Notes: generated from the sequence alone by a model not told the origin. A DNA stretch of 64,000 nt from Streptomyces sp. NBC_01217 (GCF_035994185.1 NZ_CP108538.1:8249501-8313500), one strand, 5' to 3'; shown: positions 1-9,598, counted from the first letter of the stretch. Program-made: numbers and translations.

Positions 1-32
1 CCCAGCGGCGAATTCCGGGCGGGTACCCGGGG

Positions 33-60
33 CCGGGCCGGGCATTGCCGCCCGGCCCGG
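33..60 (-). terminator. Terminator hairpin downstream of tex
   Basis: Perfect 11-bp inverted repeat (33-43 pairs with 50-60) with a 6-base loop, just past the tex stop codon on the minus strand. There is no U-tract, which is usual for Streptomyces terminators. Confidence 0.55.
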
Positions 61-75
61 TGGACCCCGGCCTCG

Positions 76-2463
76 TCAGCGCCTGCCGCGGCGGTCCGTG
101 GCACCGCCGCCGTCCGCCAGGCCCGCGCGGCGCAGGGCGTCGGCCATCGCACTGTTCGCGGGAGCCGGCGTCGCCGCCTGCCGGGCGCCGCCGCCGTCGC
201 GTCGCTCGCGCGGGGCGCGCTGCTGGGGCGGGCGGGCACCCTGGCCGCGCTCACGGCGCTGACCCTGGCCGCCGCCGGAGGCCTGCGGCGCGGACTCGTC
301 GTCCAGCCGCAGCGTCAGCGAGATGCGCTTGCGCGGGATGTCGACATCCATGACCTTGACCTTCACGATGTCGCCCGGCTTCACGACATCCCGCGGGTCC
401 TTCACGAACGTGCGCGACATCGCCGACACATGCACCAGGCCGTCCTGGTGCACACCGATGTCCACGAACGCACCGAACGCCGCGACATTGGTGACGACAC
501 CCTCCAGCACCATCCCGGACGCCAGATCACCGATCTTCTCGACGCCTTCCTTGAAGGTCGCCGTCTTGAACGCGGGTCGCGGGTCACGGCCCGGCTTCTC
601 CAGCTCCCGCAGGATGTCGGTGACCGTCGGCAGACCGAACTTCTCGTCCACGAAGTCATCGGCCCGCAGCGACCGCAGCACACCCGTGTTGCCGATCAGC
701 GAGGCGACGTCGCCGCCCGTCCGCTTCACCATCGCCCGCACGACCGGGTACGCCTCCGGGTGCACGCTGGAGGCGTCCAGCGGATCGTCGCCCCGGATGC
801 GCAGGAAGCCCGCGCACTGCTCGTACGCCTTCGGGCCCAGCCGCGCCACATCCTTCAGTGCCCTGCGCGACCGGAAAGGACCGTTCGTGTCACGGTGCGC
901 GACGATGTTCTCGGCGAGCCCCGAGCCGATCCCCGAAACCCGTGAAAGCAGCGGCGCCGACGCGGTGTTGACGTCGACACCGACGCCGTTCACACAGTCC
1001 TCGACGACCGCGTCCAGCGAGCGCGACAGCTTCACCTCGGACAGATCGTGCTGGTACTGGCCGACGCCGATCGACTTCGGGTCGATCTTCACCAGCTCGG
1101 CCAGCGGGTCCTGCAGGCGCCGCGCGATCGACACCGCGCCGCGCAAGGACACGTCCATGTCCGGGAGTTCCTGCGAGGCGAAGGCCGAGGCCGAGTAGAC
1201 CGAGGCGCCCGCCTCGGACACCATCACCTTGGTGAGCTTCAACTCGGGGTGTTTGTCGATGAGTTCGCCCGCGAGCTTGTCGGTCTCGCGGGACGCGGTG
1301 CCGTTGCCGATCGCGATCAGATCGACGGAGTGGGCCTTCGCCAACTGCTCCAGCTTGGCCAGCGCCTGGTCCCACTTGTTCGCCGGGACGTGCGGGTAGA
1401 TGACGTCCGTCGCGACGACCTTGCCGGTCGCGTCGACCACGGCCACCTTCACACCCGTACGGAAACCGGGGTCGAGCCCCAGCGTGGCCCGGGTCCCGGC
1501 CGGCGCGGCGAGCAGCAGATCGCGCAGGTTCGATGCGAAGACGCGTACCGCCTCGTCCTCCGCCGCCGTGCGCAGCCGCAGTCGCAGATCGATCCCGAGG
1601 TGCACCAGGATCCGGGTCCGCCAGGCCCAGCGCACCGTGTCGCCGAGCCACTTGTCGCCGGGGCGGCCGCGGTCGGCCACGCCGAAGCGCCGGGCGACCA
1701 TGTTCTCGTACGTCGAAGGGCCGGGCGTCTCGGAAGGCTCCTCCGGCTCCAGGACCAGATCGAGCACATCCTCCTTCTCGCCCCGCAGCATCGCGAGCAC
1801 CCGGTGCGAGGGCAGCGCGGTGAACGGCTCGGCGAAATCGAAGTAGTCGGCGAACTTCGCCCCCGCCTCCTCCTTGCCGTCCCGCACCTTGGCGGCCAGC
1901 CGCCCGCGCGACCACATGCGCTCACGCAGTTCACCGATCAGATCGGCGTCCTCCGAGAACCGCTCGGTGAGGATGGCGCGGGCCCCCTCCAGAGCCGCCG
2001 CGGCGTCCGCGACGCCCTTGTCCGCGTCGACGAACGCGGCGGCAGTGGCGATCGGGTCCGCGGACGGGTCGCCCAGAAGCCCGTCGGCGAGCGGTTCGAG
2101 CCCCGCCTCCCGGGCGATCTGCGCCTTCGTGCGCCGCTTGGGTTTGAACGGCAGATAGATGTCCTCAAGGCGCGCCTTGGTGTCGGCGGCCCGGATCTGC
2201 GCCTCCAGCGCCTCGTCGAGCTTGCCCTGCTCACGCACCGAGTCGAGGATCGCCGTGCGACGGTCCTCCAGCTCCCGCAGATACCGCAGCCGCTCCTCCA
2301 GCGTGCGCAGCTGCGCATCATCGAGCATCTCGGTCGCTTCCTTGCGGTAGCGCGCGATGAACGGCACGGTCGACCCGCCGTCGAGCAGCTCGACGGCCGC
2401 CTTCACCTGCCGCTCGCGTACGCCGAGCTCCTCGGCGATCCTGCCTTCGATGGACGTCGTCAC
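76..2463 (-). CDS. tex: Tex family RNA-binding transcription accessory protein
   Basis: 795-aa Tex/YhgF protein, a cytoplasmic nucleic-acid-binding factor linked to transcription, whose exact role is poorly defined. The order is a helical Tex N-terminal region, an RNase H-like YqgF domain near residue 330 (GLDPGFRTG), tandem helix-hairpin-helix motifs around 490-565 ([18 protein letters not shown]) and an S1 RNA-binding domain around 640-710 ([20 protein letters not shown]). The last ~65 residues are basic and glycine/arginine-rich, as in other actinobacterial Tex proteins. I chose the GTG at 2463, which gives the family N-terminus [15 protein letters not shown]; the reading frame stays open for 250 more codons upstream, but that stretch is arginine/glycine-rich and overlaps the next gene. 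An ATG at 2487 is an alternative start. Confidence 0.95.
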   Translation of the reverse strand: MTTSIEGRIAEELGVRERQVKAAVELLDGGSTVPFIARYRKEATEMLDDAQLRTLEERLRYLRELEDRRTAILDSVREQGKLDEALEAQIRAADTKARLEDIYLPFKPKRRTKAQIAREAGLEPLADGLLGDPSADPIATAAAFVDADKGVADAAAALEGARAILTERFSEDADLIGELRERMWSRGRLAAKVRDGKEEAGAKFADYFDFAEPFTALPSHRVLAMLRGEKEDVLDLVLEPEEPSETPGPSTYENMVARRFGVADRGRPGDKWLGDTVRWAWRTRILVHLGIDLRLRLRTAAEDEAVRVFASNLRDLLLAAPAGTRATLGLDPGFRTGVKVAVVDATGKVVATDVIYPHVPANKWDQALAKLEQLAKAHSVDLIAIGNGTASRETDKLAGELIDKHPELKLTKVMVSEAGASVYSASAFASQELPDMDVSLRGAVSIARRLQDPLAELVKIDPKSIGVGQYQHDLSEVKLSRSLDAVVEDCVNGVGVDVNTASAPLLSRVSGIGSGLAENIVAHRDTNGPFRSRRALKDVARLGPKAYEQCAGFLRIRGDDPLDASSVHPEAYPVVRAMVKRTGGDVASLIGNTGVLRSLRADDFVDEKFGLPTVTDILRELEKPGRDPRPAFKTATFKEGVEKIGDLASGMVLEGVVTNVAAFGAFVDIGVHQDGLVHVSAMSRTFVKDPRDVVKPGDIVKVKVMDVDIPRKRISLTLRLDDESAPQASGGGQGQRRERGQGARPPQQRAPRERRDGGGARQAATPAPANSAMADALRRAGLADGGGATDRRGRR

Positions 2464-2594
2464 GGTTCTACCGACTCGCCTTCTCATGCTGGCTGTACTG
2501 GCTGTGCTTACCGGGGCCGGACCCCTTCGCCTGCATTGTGCCGGGTGGCCGGGCGCCGTGTCGCCCGACCACCCCGGTTGGCGGCTGGTGTCGC

Positions 2595-3458
2595 TCAGCC
2601 CTTGCCGACGAGATCCGCCGGAAACGCGCCCGCCGAGGCCGCCGTGAACAGGAAGCCGCGCGCCAGCTCGGTCAGCCGCTCCACGCCCTCCTCGCCCAGG
2701 TGTTCGTACGGGGCCAGGTCCATCCGGTCCGTGGCGTCCTCCAGATCGGCCCGCAGTGCGATGCCGGCCTCCGTCAACTCGCCCTCGTCGTCCAGGAGTC
2801 CACGGCCGCGCAGTCGCTCGGACGCCGCCTCCCAGTCGGTGCGGCGCCAGCCGCGGGTGGCGAGGACCCAGCGCGGGTTCATTCCCTTGCCGGTCGCGGT
2901 GTGGCTGACCAGGGCCTCCACCGGGTCGAGGCCGGCGGCGAGCAGGGCCGCGATGTGGGCGTCGCCGCGGTGTTCGCGCAGCAGCGTCCCGGCGTGCCAG
3001 TACGCCAGGTGCGGCGTCTCGGGCACCGGCAGATCGGCGTGGGCGGCGTAGATCGGCCGGGCGTGTCGGGTACATGCCTCGGCGGCGCGCAGGGCCAGTC
3101 CGGCCGCCTCGGCCAGTTCGGGGGAGGCGATGGTCTCCTCGCCCAGCAGGCGGCGCAGCGTGGCGTCGGCGGCGCGCAGCCGGGCCTCCAGGACCGCCTG
3201 CGGTGAGGCGATGGACCACACGGCGGGCAGATGCCGGGCGACGAGGTCGTGGTTGAAGTTGTAGAAGGCCGCGGTGACCGTGCCGGGGCCGACGGCGCCC
3301 AGGGCCGCCCCGCGGACGGCGAAGTACGCGGCGTTGGAGTCGTCGATGCCGAGCTCTCCCAGCTCCTTGCCGAGGTCGGGGGAGAAGTAGACCGTCGAGT
3401 GCAACGGGTTGATGGCGTTGTGGCAGCGGCGTCCGGCGCGCACCGGCAGAGTACTCAT
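2595..3458 (-). CDS. SCO6745-family protein
   Basis: 287-aa soluble protein that I recognise as the conserved actinobacterial SCO6745-type family, whose biochemical role is not established. It has no signal peptide or membrane segment. The N-terminal half carries the motif [16 protein letters not shown] and the C-terminal ~90 residues look like a winged-helix or DinB-like helical region ([20 protein letters not shown]). It starts at ATG 3458 and is divergent from the GlxA-type regulator. A TACCGA-N4-TCGGTA palindrome lies about 11 bases upstream of its start codon, where a repressor would block expression. Its function is unknown. Confidence 0.75.
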   Translation of the reverse strand: MSTLPVRAGRRCHNAINPLHSTVYFSPDLGKELGELGIDDSNAAYFAVRGAALGAVGPGTVTAAFYNFNHDLVARHLPAVWSIASPQAVLEARLRAADATLRRLLGEETIASPELAEAAGLALRAAEACTRHARPIYAAHADLPVPETPHLAYWHAGTLLREHRGDAHIAALLAAGLDPVEALVSHTATGKGMNPRWVLATRGWRRTDWEAASERLRGRGLLDDEGELTEAGIALRADLEDATDRMDLAPYEHLGEEGVERLTELARGFLFTAASAGAFPADLVGKG

Positions 3459-3468
3459 ACGGTCACGT

Positions 3469-3484
3469 TACCGACTGGTCGGTA
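3469..3484. promoter_or_regulatory. Operator-like palindrome between divergent genes
   Basis: TACCGA-CTGG-TCGGTA, a 6-bp inverted repeat with a 4-bp centre, lies in the 134-bp divergent intergenic region just upstream of the minus-strand SCO6745-like start (3458). The shape and spacing resemble TetR-family operators, but no TetR gene is adjacent. Confidence 0.35.
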
Positions 3485-3592
3485 CGTCCCGTAACCCCGG
3501 GGTGGCGCTCGATCCGCACGGACCCCGGCATGGCAGAAAGGGTGGGATATTCGTCGTTGCGGCCATGCTCCCGACTGCGCAGGATTGGAGGC

Positions 3593-4567
3593 ATGACGCA
3601 GAGATCCGTAGTCGTCGTCCTCTTCGACGGTGTCCAGAGCCTCGATGTGGCCGGTCCGGTGGAGGTCTTCGCCGGGGCCTCCCATTTCCCCGGGGCCTCG
3701 TACGGACTGCGCACCGCCTCCCTCGACGGCGCCCCGGTCCGTACCAGCAGCGGCCTGACCCTCGTCCCGGACGGCAGCCTCGCCGGAATCGACGCCGAAA
3801 CCGGAGCGCCGCACACCCTCCTCGTCCCCGGCGGCCCGGGCACCCGCAGCCCCGACCCGGCACTGGTCGACTGGCTGCGCACCCACGCCCCGCACGTCGA
3901 GCGGCTCGTCTCCGTCTGCACCGGCGCGCTGCTGCTCGCCGCGGCCGGACTGCTGGACGGGCACCGGGTGACCACGCACTGGTCGGTCTGCGAGCACCTC
4001 GCCCGCGCCTACCCGGCCGTCGAGGTAGACCCGGACCCGATCTTCGTACGCGACGGCAGGCTGGCCACCTCAGCCGGGGTCACCGCCGGTATCGACCTCG
4101 CCCTCGCACTCGTCGAGGAGGACCACGGCCGGGACATCGCGCTCACCGTCGCCCGCCACCTCGTGGTCTTTCTCCGCAGACCCGGAAACCAGGCCCAGTT
4201 CAGCGCCCAGCTCACCGCCCAGACCGCCCGGCGCGAGCCGCTGCGGGAGGTGCAGCACTGGATCACCGAGCACCCCGGCGACGACCTCTCCGTAGAGGCG
4301 CTCGCCGCCCGCGCCCGCCTGTCACCCCGTCACTTCGCCCGCGCATTCCAGGCCGAGACGGGTCTCACGCCGGGCCGATACGTGGACCGCGTACGCCTCG
4401 AACAGGCCCGTCGGCTCCTGGAGGACACCACCGACGGCGTCAGCGGCATTTCGCGCACCTGCGGCTACGGCACCCCCGAAGCCATGCGCCGCGCGTTCAT
4501 CAAGGCCCTCGGCACGGCACCCGCCGAATACCGCCGCCGCTTCCGCACCCAGCCCGACTTCGACTGA
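3593..4567 (+). CDS. GlxA-family transcriptional regulator (DJ-1/PfpI plus AraC)
   Basis: 324-aa regulator with a class-I glutamine-amidotransferase-like DJ-1/PfpI domain at residues ~1-185 (VLFDGVQSLDVAGPVEVF at the N-terminus; nucleophile-elbow cysteine in SVCTGALLLAAAG) followed by two AraC-type helix-turn-helix motifs at ~215-315 (LSPRHFARAFQAETGLTPGRYV). GlxA-type proteins act in the cytoplasm as transcription factors; the amidase-like domain is thought to sense a ligand. The ATG at 3593 has a good ribosome-binding site (GGATTGGAGG) and gives the normal N-terminus; upstream in-frame starts are not needed. The next gene is a free-standing DJ-1/PfpI protein 57 bp downstream on the same strand, so the pair probably forms one unit. 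Confidence 0.9.
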   Translation: MTQRSVVVVLFDGVQSLDVAGPVEVFAGASHFPGASYGLRTASLDGAPVRTSSGLTLVPDGSLAGIDAETGAPHTLLVPGGPGTRSPDPALVDWLRTHAPHVERLVSVCTGALLLAAAGLLDGHRVTTHWSVCEHLARAYPAVEVDPDPIFVRDGRLATSAGVTAGIDLALALVEEDHGRDIALTVARHLVVFLRRPGNQAQFSAQLTAQTARREPLREVQHWITEHPGDDLSVEALAARARLSPRHFARAFQAETGLTPGRYVDRVRLEQARRLLEDTTDGVSGISRTCGYGTPEAMRRAFIKALGTAPAEYRRRFRTQPDFD

Positions 4568-4624
4568 CCGAGGCCGGACCGACCGACGCCCGACTGACCG
4601 ATCGACCGACCGACGAGGAATCCC

Positions 4625-5260
4625 ATGCAGATCGCCATCGCCCTCTTCGAGCGCTACACCTCGCTCGACGCCGTGGGCCCCTACGAAATGCTCGCCCGCG
4701 TTCCCGGCGTCGACATCGTGTTCGTCGCAGAACGGACCGGACCCGTGTGCAACGACAACGGCAGCCTCGCGCTCGTCGCCGACAAGACCTTCGCCGACGT
4801 ACCGGCACCGGACGTGATCGTCGTCCCCGGAGGCCCCGGCCAGCACGACCAGATGGAGAACGAGACACTTCTCGGCTGGCTGCGCGCGGCCGACGCCACC
4901 AGCACCTGGACCACCTCCGTCTGCACCGGTTCGCTGCTGCTCGCCGCCGCCGGACTGCTGGAGGGCCGCCGCGCCACCTCGCACTGGCTCGCGCTGGACT
5001 TCCTGAAGGGCTTCGGCGTCGAGGCGACCGTCGAACGCGTCGTCGTCGACGGCAAGTACGTCACGGCAGCGGGAGTCTCCTCCGGCATCGACATGGGGCT
5101 CACCCTGGTCGGCCGGATCGCGGGCGACGAGCACGCCATGGCCGTACAGCTGCTGACCGAGTACGACCCGCAGCCGCCGTACGACGCGGGCTCACCGGCC
5201 AAGGCCCCGGCGGCACTGGTCGAGGAGTTCCGGGCCAAGAGCCGCTTCATCCTCCAGTAG
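4625..5260 (+). CDS. DJ-1/PfpI family protein
   Basis: 211-aa single-domain DJ-1/PfpI protein (ALFERYTSLDAVGPYEML; nucleophile-elbow cysteine in TSVCTGSLLLAAAGLL), related to isonitrile hydratases and to the sensor half of the preceding GlxA regulator. The reaction cannot be assigned from sequence. A GAGGAA ribosome-binding site sits 6 bases before the ATG. It follows the AraC-type gene on the same strand and is a likely target of it. It ends 11 bp from the convergent enoyl-CoA hydratase. Confidence 0.85.
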   Translation: MQIAIALFERYTSLDAVGPYEMLARVPGVDIVFVAERTGPVCNDNGSLALVADKTFADVPAPDVIVVPGGPGQHDQMENETLLGWLRAADATSTWTTSVCTGSLLLAAAGLLEGRRATSHWLALDFLKGFGVEATVERVVVDGKYVTAAGVSSGIDMGLTLVGRIAGDEHAMAVQLLTEYDPQPPYDAGSPAKAPAALVEEFRAKSRFILQ

Positions 5261-5271
5261 CCGCGGGGGCG

Positions 5272-6042
5272 TCAGGACTGCGTCGTCCAGGTGAAGCGCG
5301 GCGCGCGCCGCTCAAGGAAGGCGGCGACACCCTCCGCGGTGTCGCCGCTGAGCCGGGCCTGCTGCGCCCAGTAGGCGTCCCGGTCCTCGCGCCCCGTGGC
5401 GAACTCCTTCGCCGCCGCCTGGGTCAGCTGCGAGCGCGCCGCCAGCGTCCGTACGTACGCGTCGACCCGCTTGTCCAGCTCACCGGCCGGCAGCACCTCG
5501 TCCACCAGGCCGTTGCGCAGCGCCCGTGCGGTGTCGATCAGCTCGCCGGAGAACAGCAGATGCTTCGCCGCGGCCGGGCCGATCAGCGCCACCAGCCGAC
5601 GGGTCGACGACCCGCCGTACACGATGCCGAGCTTCGCCGGAGTCACGCCGAACGACGCACCCTCCTCGGCGAAGCGCAGATCGCAGGCGGCCGCGAGCTG
5701 GCTGCCGCCGCCCACGCAGTAGCCGCGGATCGCCGCCAGCGTCGGCCGGGGGAACGCCGCGAGGGCCTCTTCGGCCGCCGCGGCGAGCGCTTGCGGGTCG
5801 TACGCCGGATCGCCCGCCCGGTCGCGGAGCGAGGAGATGTCCGCTCCGGCGCAGAAGGTGTCCCCGGCGCCCGTCAGCACCAGTACCCGGACCGCCGGGT
5901 CGGCGGCCAGCCGCGCCAGCAGACCGGGCAGCGCGCTCCACATCGCGGCCGTCATCGCATTGCGTTTGGCGGGGTTGCTGATGACGACGGTGGCGACACC
6001 GTCCGCGACGGCGTGCTCCAGCCGGGGTTCCCTACGGTCCAT
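5272..6042 (-). CDS. Enoyl-CoA hydratase/isomerase family protein
   Basis: 256-aa crotonase-fold protein expected to act on acyl-CoA thioesters. The crotonase signature is visible: NPAKRNAMTAAMW near the N-terminus, oxyanion-hole region GDTFCAGADISSL, and the central RPTLAAIRGYCVGGGSQLAAACDLRFA block with the second oxyanion glycine. The catalytic acidic positions vary between subfamilies, so hydratase, isomerase or another crotonase reaction cannot be separated. The ATG at 6042 gives the usual crotonase N-terminus; an in-frame extension to 6150 is not crotonase-like. It is convergent with the DJ-1/PfpI gene and divergent from the ATP-binding protein at 6320. Confidence 0.88.
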   Translation of the reverse strand: MDRREPRLEHAVADGVATVVISNPAKRNAMTAAMWSALPGLLARLAADPAVRVLVLTGAGDTFCAGADISSLRDRAGDPAYDPQALAAAAEEALAAFPRPTLAAIRGYCVGGGSQLAAACDLRFAEEGASFGVTPAKLGIVYGGSSTRRLVALIGPAAAKHLLFSGELIDTARALRNGLVDEVLPAGELDKRVDAYVRTLAARSQLTQAAAKEFATGREDRDAYWAQQARLSGDTAEGVAAFLERRAPRFTWTTQS

Positions 6043-6319
6043 GCGCCGGATGCTATCCGTACGGTTCGAACTCGTGATCAAGAAGGGGGAGCCGGACAGG
6101 CACGCACCGTGAGGGGCTTCGCGTGGCCGGTGGGGAACTGCCGGACACACCCACCGACGAGGATCAGAACCAGTCCAAGAACCGATGCATTCGATCTTGT
6201 CCGGTCAAAAGCTGTCGATAGAAGTCGACTTTTGTTCAGTAGCACGGTCCGGACCAACTACGCCCCGCACTCTGTACTCGACGTGCAGTAACCGACGAGT
6301 CGAGAGCGGGTACCGGACT

Positions 6320-6775
6320 ATGGAGAGCCGCGGGAGTGTCCCCGCCCGGCCCGTGTCGTACGAGGGAGTCTGGCGGTTCACCGCCCCGGCCGTGGACGTC
6401 TCCGTACCGCAGGCCAGGCACGCCGTGCGCGATCTGCTGAACCGCCAGGGCGTGCCGCTGGACGACGACATCGCCGAGGGCCTGCTGCTCATCGTCTCGG
6501 AGCTGGTCACCAATGCCGTGAAGCACGCCGCGCTGCTCTCACCGGAGCTGGCCGTCGAGGTGGCCGTCGGCGCGGAATGGGTCAGGGTGTCCGTCGAGGA
6601 CAACCACCCCTACCGTCCGACGGCCCTGGAGACGGACTACGCGCAGACCGGCGGGCGCGGACTGCTGCTGGTCCGGGAGATCACCCGGGAGGCGGGCGGT
6701 GCCTGCGATGTGGAGCACACCGCAGGCGGCGGAAAGATCATCTGGGCGGCGCTGCCGCTGAGCCCGCACCTCTGA
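6320..6775 (+). CDS. RsbW-like ATP-binding protein (anti-sigma/serine kinase type)
   Basis: 151-aa HATPase_c protein of the RsbW/SpoIIAB type that is widespread in Streptomyces. The N box is clear (LLLIVSELVTNAVKHA), followed by a degenerate G1 region (VSVEDNHPYRP) and the G2-like GGRGLLLVREITREAG. Family members bind sigma factors or anti-anti-sigma proteins as cytoplasmic switch kinases. No sigma factor or antagonist is adjacent, so its partner is unknown. The start is ATG 6320; the ribosome-binding site is weak. The 277-bp region upstream is shared with the divergent enoyl-CoA hydratase. Confidence 0.85.
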   Translation: MESRGSVPARPVSYEGVWRFTAPAVDVSVPQARHAVRDLLNRQGVPLDDDIAEGLLLIVSELVTNAVKHAALLSPELAVEVAVGAEWVRVSVEDNHPYRPTALETDYAQTGGRGLLLVREITREAGGACDVEHTAGGGKIIWAALPLSPHL

Positions 6776-6814
6776 CCTTCCGGATCCGCGGCGGCGGCCG
6801 GTGCCTTGCGCCGG

Positions 6815-7408
6815 TCACCAGCCGGCGGACGGTCCGGTCAGCTCCCTGATCGCAGGCCGTGCGGCATCCAGCACCGTCATGAACCAGGCCGAGAACGGTG
6901 CCCGGGCATGCTGCTCGGCGAGCTCTTCCGCCGTCACGAACGCGGTCTCGCCGACCTCCTCCGGGTCCGGGTGCAGCCCGTCCTGCGCCATGCCCACGAA
7001 GAGATGGTTGAATTCCTGCTCCACCAGACCGGAGGCCGGGTCGGGGTGGTTGTAGCGGACCGTGCCCGCCTCGGCCAGCAGGGAGGGCGAGACCCCCAGC
7101 TCCTCGTGCGTACGCCGGGCGGCGGCGGCGAAGGGCGCCTCACCCGGGTAGGGGTGGCCGCAGCAGGTGTTCGACCAGACACCGGGGGAGTGGTACTTGC
7201 CGAGCGCGCGGCGCTGCAGCAGCAGCCTGCCCTGCTCGTCGAAGAGGAACACCGAGAAGGCCCGGTGCAGTTGACCGGGCGGCTGATGGGCGGCGAGCTT
7301 CTCCGCCGTACCGATGGTGGTGCCGTTCTCGTCGACCAGTTCGAGCATGATCGCTTCTGCTGTGCCGTTCGACGAGCTGTTCGCCGCGGTGGCTGGTGTG
7401 GTCGGCAT
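6815..7408 (-). CDS. idi: Isopentenyl-diphosphate delta-isomerase, type I
   Basis: 197-aa Nudix-fold IDI-1 that interconverts isopentenyl and dimethylallyl diphosphate in the cytoplasm. Visible motifs are the active-site cysteine region GVWSNTCCGHPYPGE, the Nudix-box remnant AARRTHEELGV and the metal/glutamate region EQEFNHLFVG. Two ATGs lie 6 bases apart; GAAGG is 6 bases from the second (7408) but touches the first (7414), so I prefer 7408. It is not in the hopanoid operon 11 kb away but supplies the same C5 pool; in S. coelicolor idi likewise sits close to the hopanoid cluster. It is convergent with the RsbW-like gene. Confidence 0.95.
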   Translation of the reverse strand: MPTTPATAANSSSNGTAEAIMLELVDENGTTIGTAEKLAAHQPPGQLHRAFSVFLFDEQGRLLLQRRALGKYHSPGVWSNTCCGHPYPGEAPFAAAARRTHEELGVSPSLLAEAGTVRYNHPDPASGLVEQEFNHLFVGMAQDGLHPDPEEVGETAFVTAEELAEQHARAPFSAWFMTVLDAARPAIRELTGPSAGW

Positions 7409-7511
7409 ACCCATCCTTCGCTATGGTCCCGGCCTCGTGCGCCGGTCCCGTCGAGTCCGGTCAAGTCTGCCGTACAAAAGCCGCTTGCCCGCACTTCGGG
7501 TCCTGGCATGT

Positions 7512-7550
7512 CCGGCCCCGCCACCCCGCCTCACGGCGTGGCGGGGCCGG
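7512..7550 (-). terminator. Terminator hairpin after the methyltransferase gene
   Basis: Perfect 12-bp stem (7512-7523 with 7539-7550) and a 15-base loop, between the minus-strand methyltransferase and idi. It should separate the two transcripts. Confidence 0.5.
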
Positions 7551-7643
7551 ACGGCACGTCAGACTCCGAAGGCCGCCGGATACCGGATCGTGCCCCGCGC
7601 CACCGGCACGGAGTCGCCGAACACCAGCGCCCGCATCGCTTCG

Positions 7644-8447
7644 TCAGTGCGAACGCCGCGATGCCTCCGGCCGGGCCGTCGGGCGGGGGCCGGCGGGGCG
7701 CAGCACGTAACAGGCGTAGCCGTACTCCGTGCCGTGTTCGCGCCGCATGGCCAGCTCCTCGCGGGTCGCCGCGAGCGCCCACTCCATGCCGGGAGCCGAG
7801 GCGTCGGTGTTCGCGACGCGCTCGGCGAGCGGGACGTAGTACTCGTCCCAGTCGCTGTCGGGCTGCACCCACGCTCCCAGGACGTGGTAGCCCGCCGCCA
7901 TGGCTGCCGCGGTGTTGGCCGCCACAGGGCGCATCGACGTCTCCTGCTCCCAGTAGATGCGGGCCTCGTCCGTCGGCGCGTCCGTCGTCCAGACGCACTC
8001 GCTGACGACGAGGGAGCCGCCAGGGGCCAGCAGCCGCTTCCAGTCACGCAGTGCGGTGTCGAAACCGATGATGTACGCGGACCCCTCGGCCCAGACGAGA
8101 TCGAACGAGCCGTCCGGGAAGTCGGGTCCCGTGAGTTCGGCCATGTCGGCCCGGACCGTACGGATGCGGTCGCCGAGCCCACGGGCTTCGGCCGCCTCGC
8201 GCAGTTCGTCGAGGAACGGCTCGTGGAGATCGACGGCGGTCACCTCGGCGCCCGCCTCGGCGGCGAGCAGCAGGGCGGCGCGGCCGGGCCCGCAGCCCAG
8301 ATCCAGGACGCGCGGACGGCGCGGCAACGGGCCCGCGAGCGCCAGCATCCGCCGGGTGGTGGCATCGGAGCCCGGGCTCTGCCGGGGCAGGTTGTGGTGC
8401 AGGGAGAAGAACGCCGCGTAACGGACGGCGTGATCGTTGTCGGTCAA
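7644..8447 (-). CDS. Class I SAM-dependent methyltransferase
   Basis: 267-aa Rossmann-fold methyltransferase. Motif I is VLDLGCGPGRAALLLA at about residue 46, the motif II acidic residue is in VTAVDLHEPF, and the post-I aspartate is in VRADMAEL. The C-terminal half (EYYVPLAERVANTD, REHGTEYGYACYVLRPA) resembles the YjhP-like small-molecule branch. The substrate is unknown. It starts at ATG 8447. It lies between zitB and idi on the same strand, with 209 bp to zitB that may contain a short leader ORF. Confidence 0.85.
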   Translation of the reverse strand: MTDNDHAVRYAAFFSLHHNLPRQSPGSDATTRRMLALAGPLPRRPRVLDLGCGPGRAALLLAAEAGAEVTAVDLHEPFLDELREAAEARGLGDRIRTVRADMAELTGPDFPDGSFDLVWAEGSAYIIGFDTALRDWKRLLAPGGSLVVSECVWTTDAPTDEARIYWEQETSMRPVAANTAAAMAAGYHVLGAWVQPDSDWDEYYVPLAERVANTDASAPGMEWALAATREELAMRREHGTEYGYACYVLRPAGPRPTARPEASRRSH

Positions 8448-8656
8448 CGTGGGAACCCTTGTGTGAGAGGGCTCCGGCCAACGTGACGACCCGGTGTGTG
8501 GGCCGGGGCTAGCCGAGAACCCTGGAGATGAGGAGGGACCGGATGCTGCGCCGGGCAGGCGCCGTCGCGACGGTCATCAACCTCAGCTCCTCTCATCGGA
8601 CACGGGGAGGCCCACTTGCCTCGCCGGACACCCTACACGTGCTGTCGAACGGCGGT

Positions 8657-9598
8657 TCAGTGACAGAGCCTGGCCTCGTGCTCGGCATGGCCGCTCGGCT
8701 CCAGCTGGAAGGTGCAGTGCTCCACGTCGAAGTGGACACCGAGGCAGCCCTGCAGTTCGTGGAGCAGCTTCTCGTGACCGATCGAGTCCAGCATCTCCTG
8801 GCGCACCACCACATGGGCCGAGAGCACCGGCATCCCCGAGGTGATCGTCCAGGCATGCAGGTCATGGACGTCCAGCACTCCGGGAAGAGCGGTGATGTGG
8901 GCCCGTACCTCAGCCATGTCGACGCCCTTGGGTGCCGCCTCCAGCAGCACGTTGAGCGTCTCCCTGAGCAGCTTCACCGTACGGGGGACGATCATCAGGC
9001 CGATCACCAGCGAGGCGATCGGGTCGGCTGCCTGCCAGCCGGTGGCCAGGATGATTCCCGCCGAGATCAGCACGGCCAGCGAGCCGAGCGTGTCCGCGAG
9101 CACCTCCAGATAGGCGCCGCGCACATTGAGGCTGTCCTTCTGCCCGCGCAGCAGCAGCGACAGGGAGACGATGTTGGCGACCATGCCGAGCAGGGCGAAG
9201 ACGATCGTCAGCCCGCCCCTGGTCTCGGCCGGGGTGATGAAGCGCTCGATCGCCTCGAAGAGCAGAAAGCCGCCCACGCCGAGCAGCAGCAGACAGTTGG
9301 CCAGGGCGGCGAGGATCTCGGCGCGGGCGAAGCCGAAGGTGCGGTTGAGCCCGGCCGGCCGGTTGGCGAAGTGGATCGCCAGCAGCGCCATGCCCAGGCC
9401 CAGGGCGTCGGTCGCCATGTGGGCGGCGTCGGCGATCAGGGCGAGGGAGTCGGAGAGCAGTCCGCCGACGATCTCCAGGACCATCACGGCGAGCGTGATG
9501 CACAGTGCGATCCGCAGCCGTCCCTTGTACGCGGCGGCTGCCGTGCCCGTGGGTGGCGGCCCGCCGTGGGTGTGCCCGTGGTCGTGCCCTGCCCCCAT
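8657..9598 (-). CDS. zitB: CDF family zinc exporter (ZitB-like)
   Basis: 313-aa cation diffusion facilitator, a proton-coupled inner-membrane divalent metal exporter. It has a His-rich N-terminus (HDHGHTHGG), six hydrophobic segments between residues ~25 and 210, the TM2 metal site SLALIADAAHMATD (D-x3-H-x3-D) and the TM5 site LEVLADTLGSLAVL, then a cytoplasmic domain ending in a His-rich tail (SGHAEHEARLCH). The D/H metal sites favour zinc. The ATG at 9598 has GGGAGG 7 bases upstream. Gene context matches S. coelicolor zitB (SCO6751), reported to be activated by Zur, and a Zur-box-like 15-mer lies at 9692-9706. Confidence 0.92.
   Translation of the reverse strand: MGAGHDHGHTHGGPPPTGTAAAAYKGRLRIALCITLAVMVLEIVGGLLSDSLALIADAAHMATDALGLGMALLAIHFANRPAGLNRTFGFARAEILAALANCLLLLGVGGFLLFEAIERFITPAETRGGLTIVFALLGMVANIVSLSLLLRGQKDSLNVRGAYLEVLADTLGSLAVLISAGIILATGWQAADPIASLVIGLMIVPRTVKLLRETLNVLLEAAPKGVDMAEVRAHITALPGVLDVHDLHAWTITSGMPVLSAHVVVRQEMLDSIGHEKLLHELQGCLGVHFDVEHCTFQLEPSGHAEHEARLCH

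Noticed and set aside
2464..3219. N-terminal extension of tex by about 250 codons
   Set aside because: Overlaps the SCO6745-like gene in a different frame, is low-complexity, and the family N-terminus begins at GTG 2463.
3409..6291. 960-codon plus-strand open frame
   Set aside because: It crosses the GlxA and DJ-1 genes in another frame and runs antisense to the hydratase; extremely Arg/Pro-rich.
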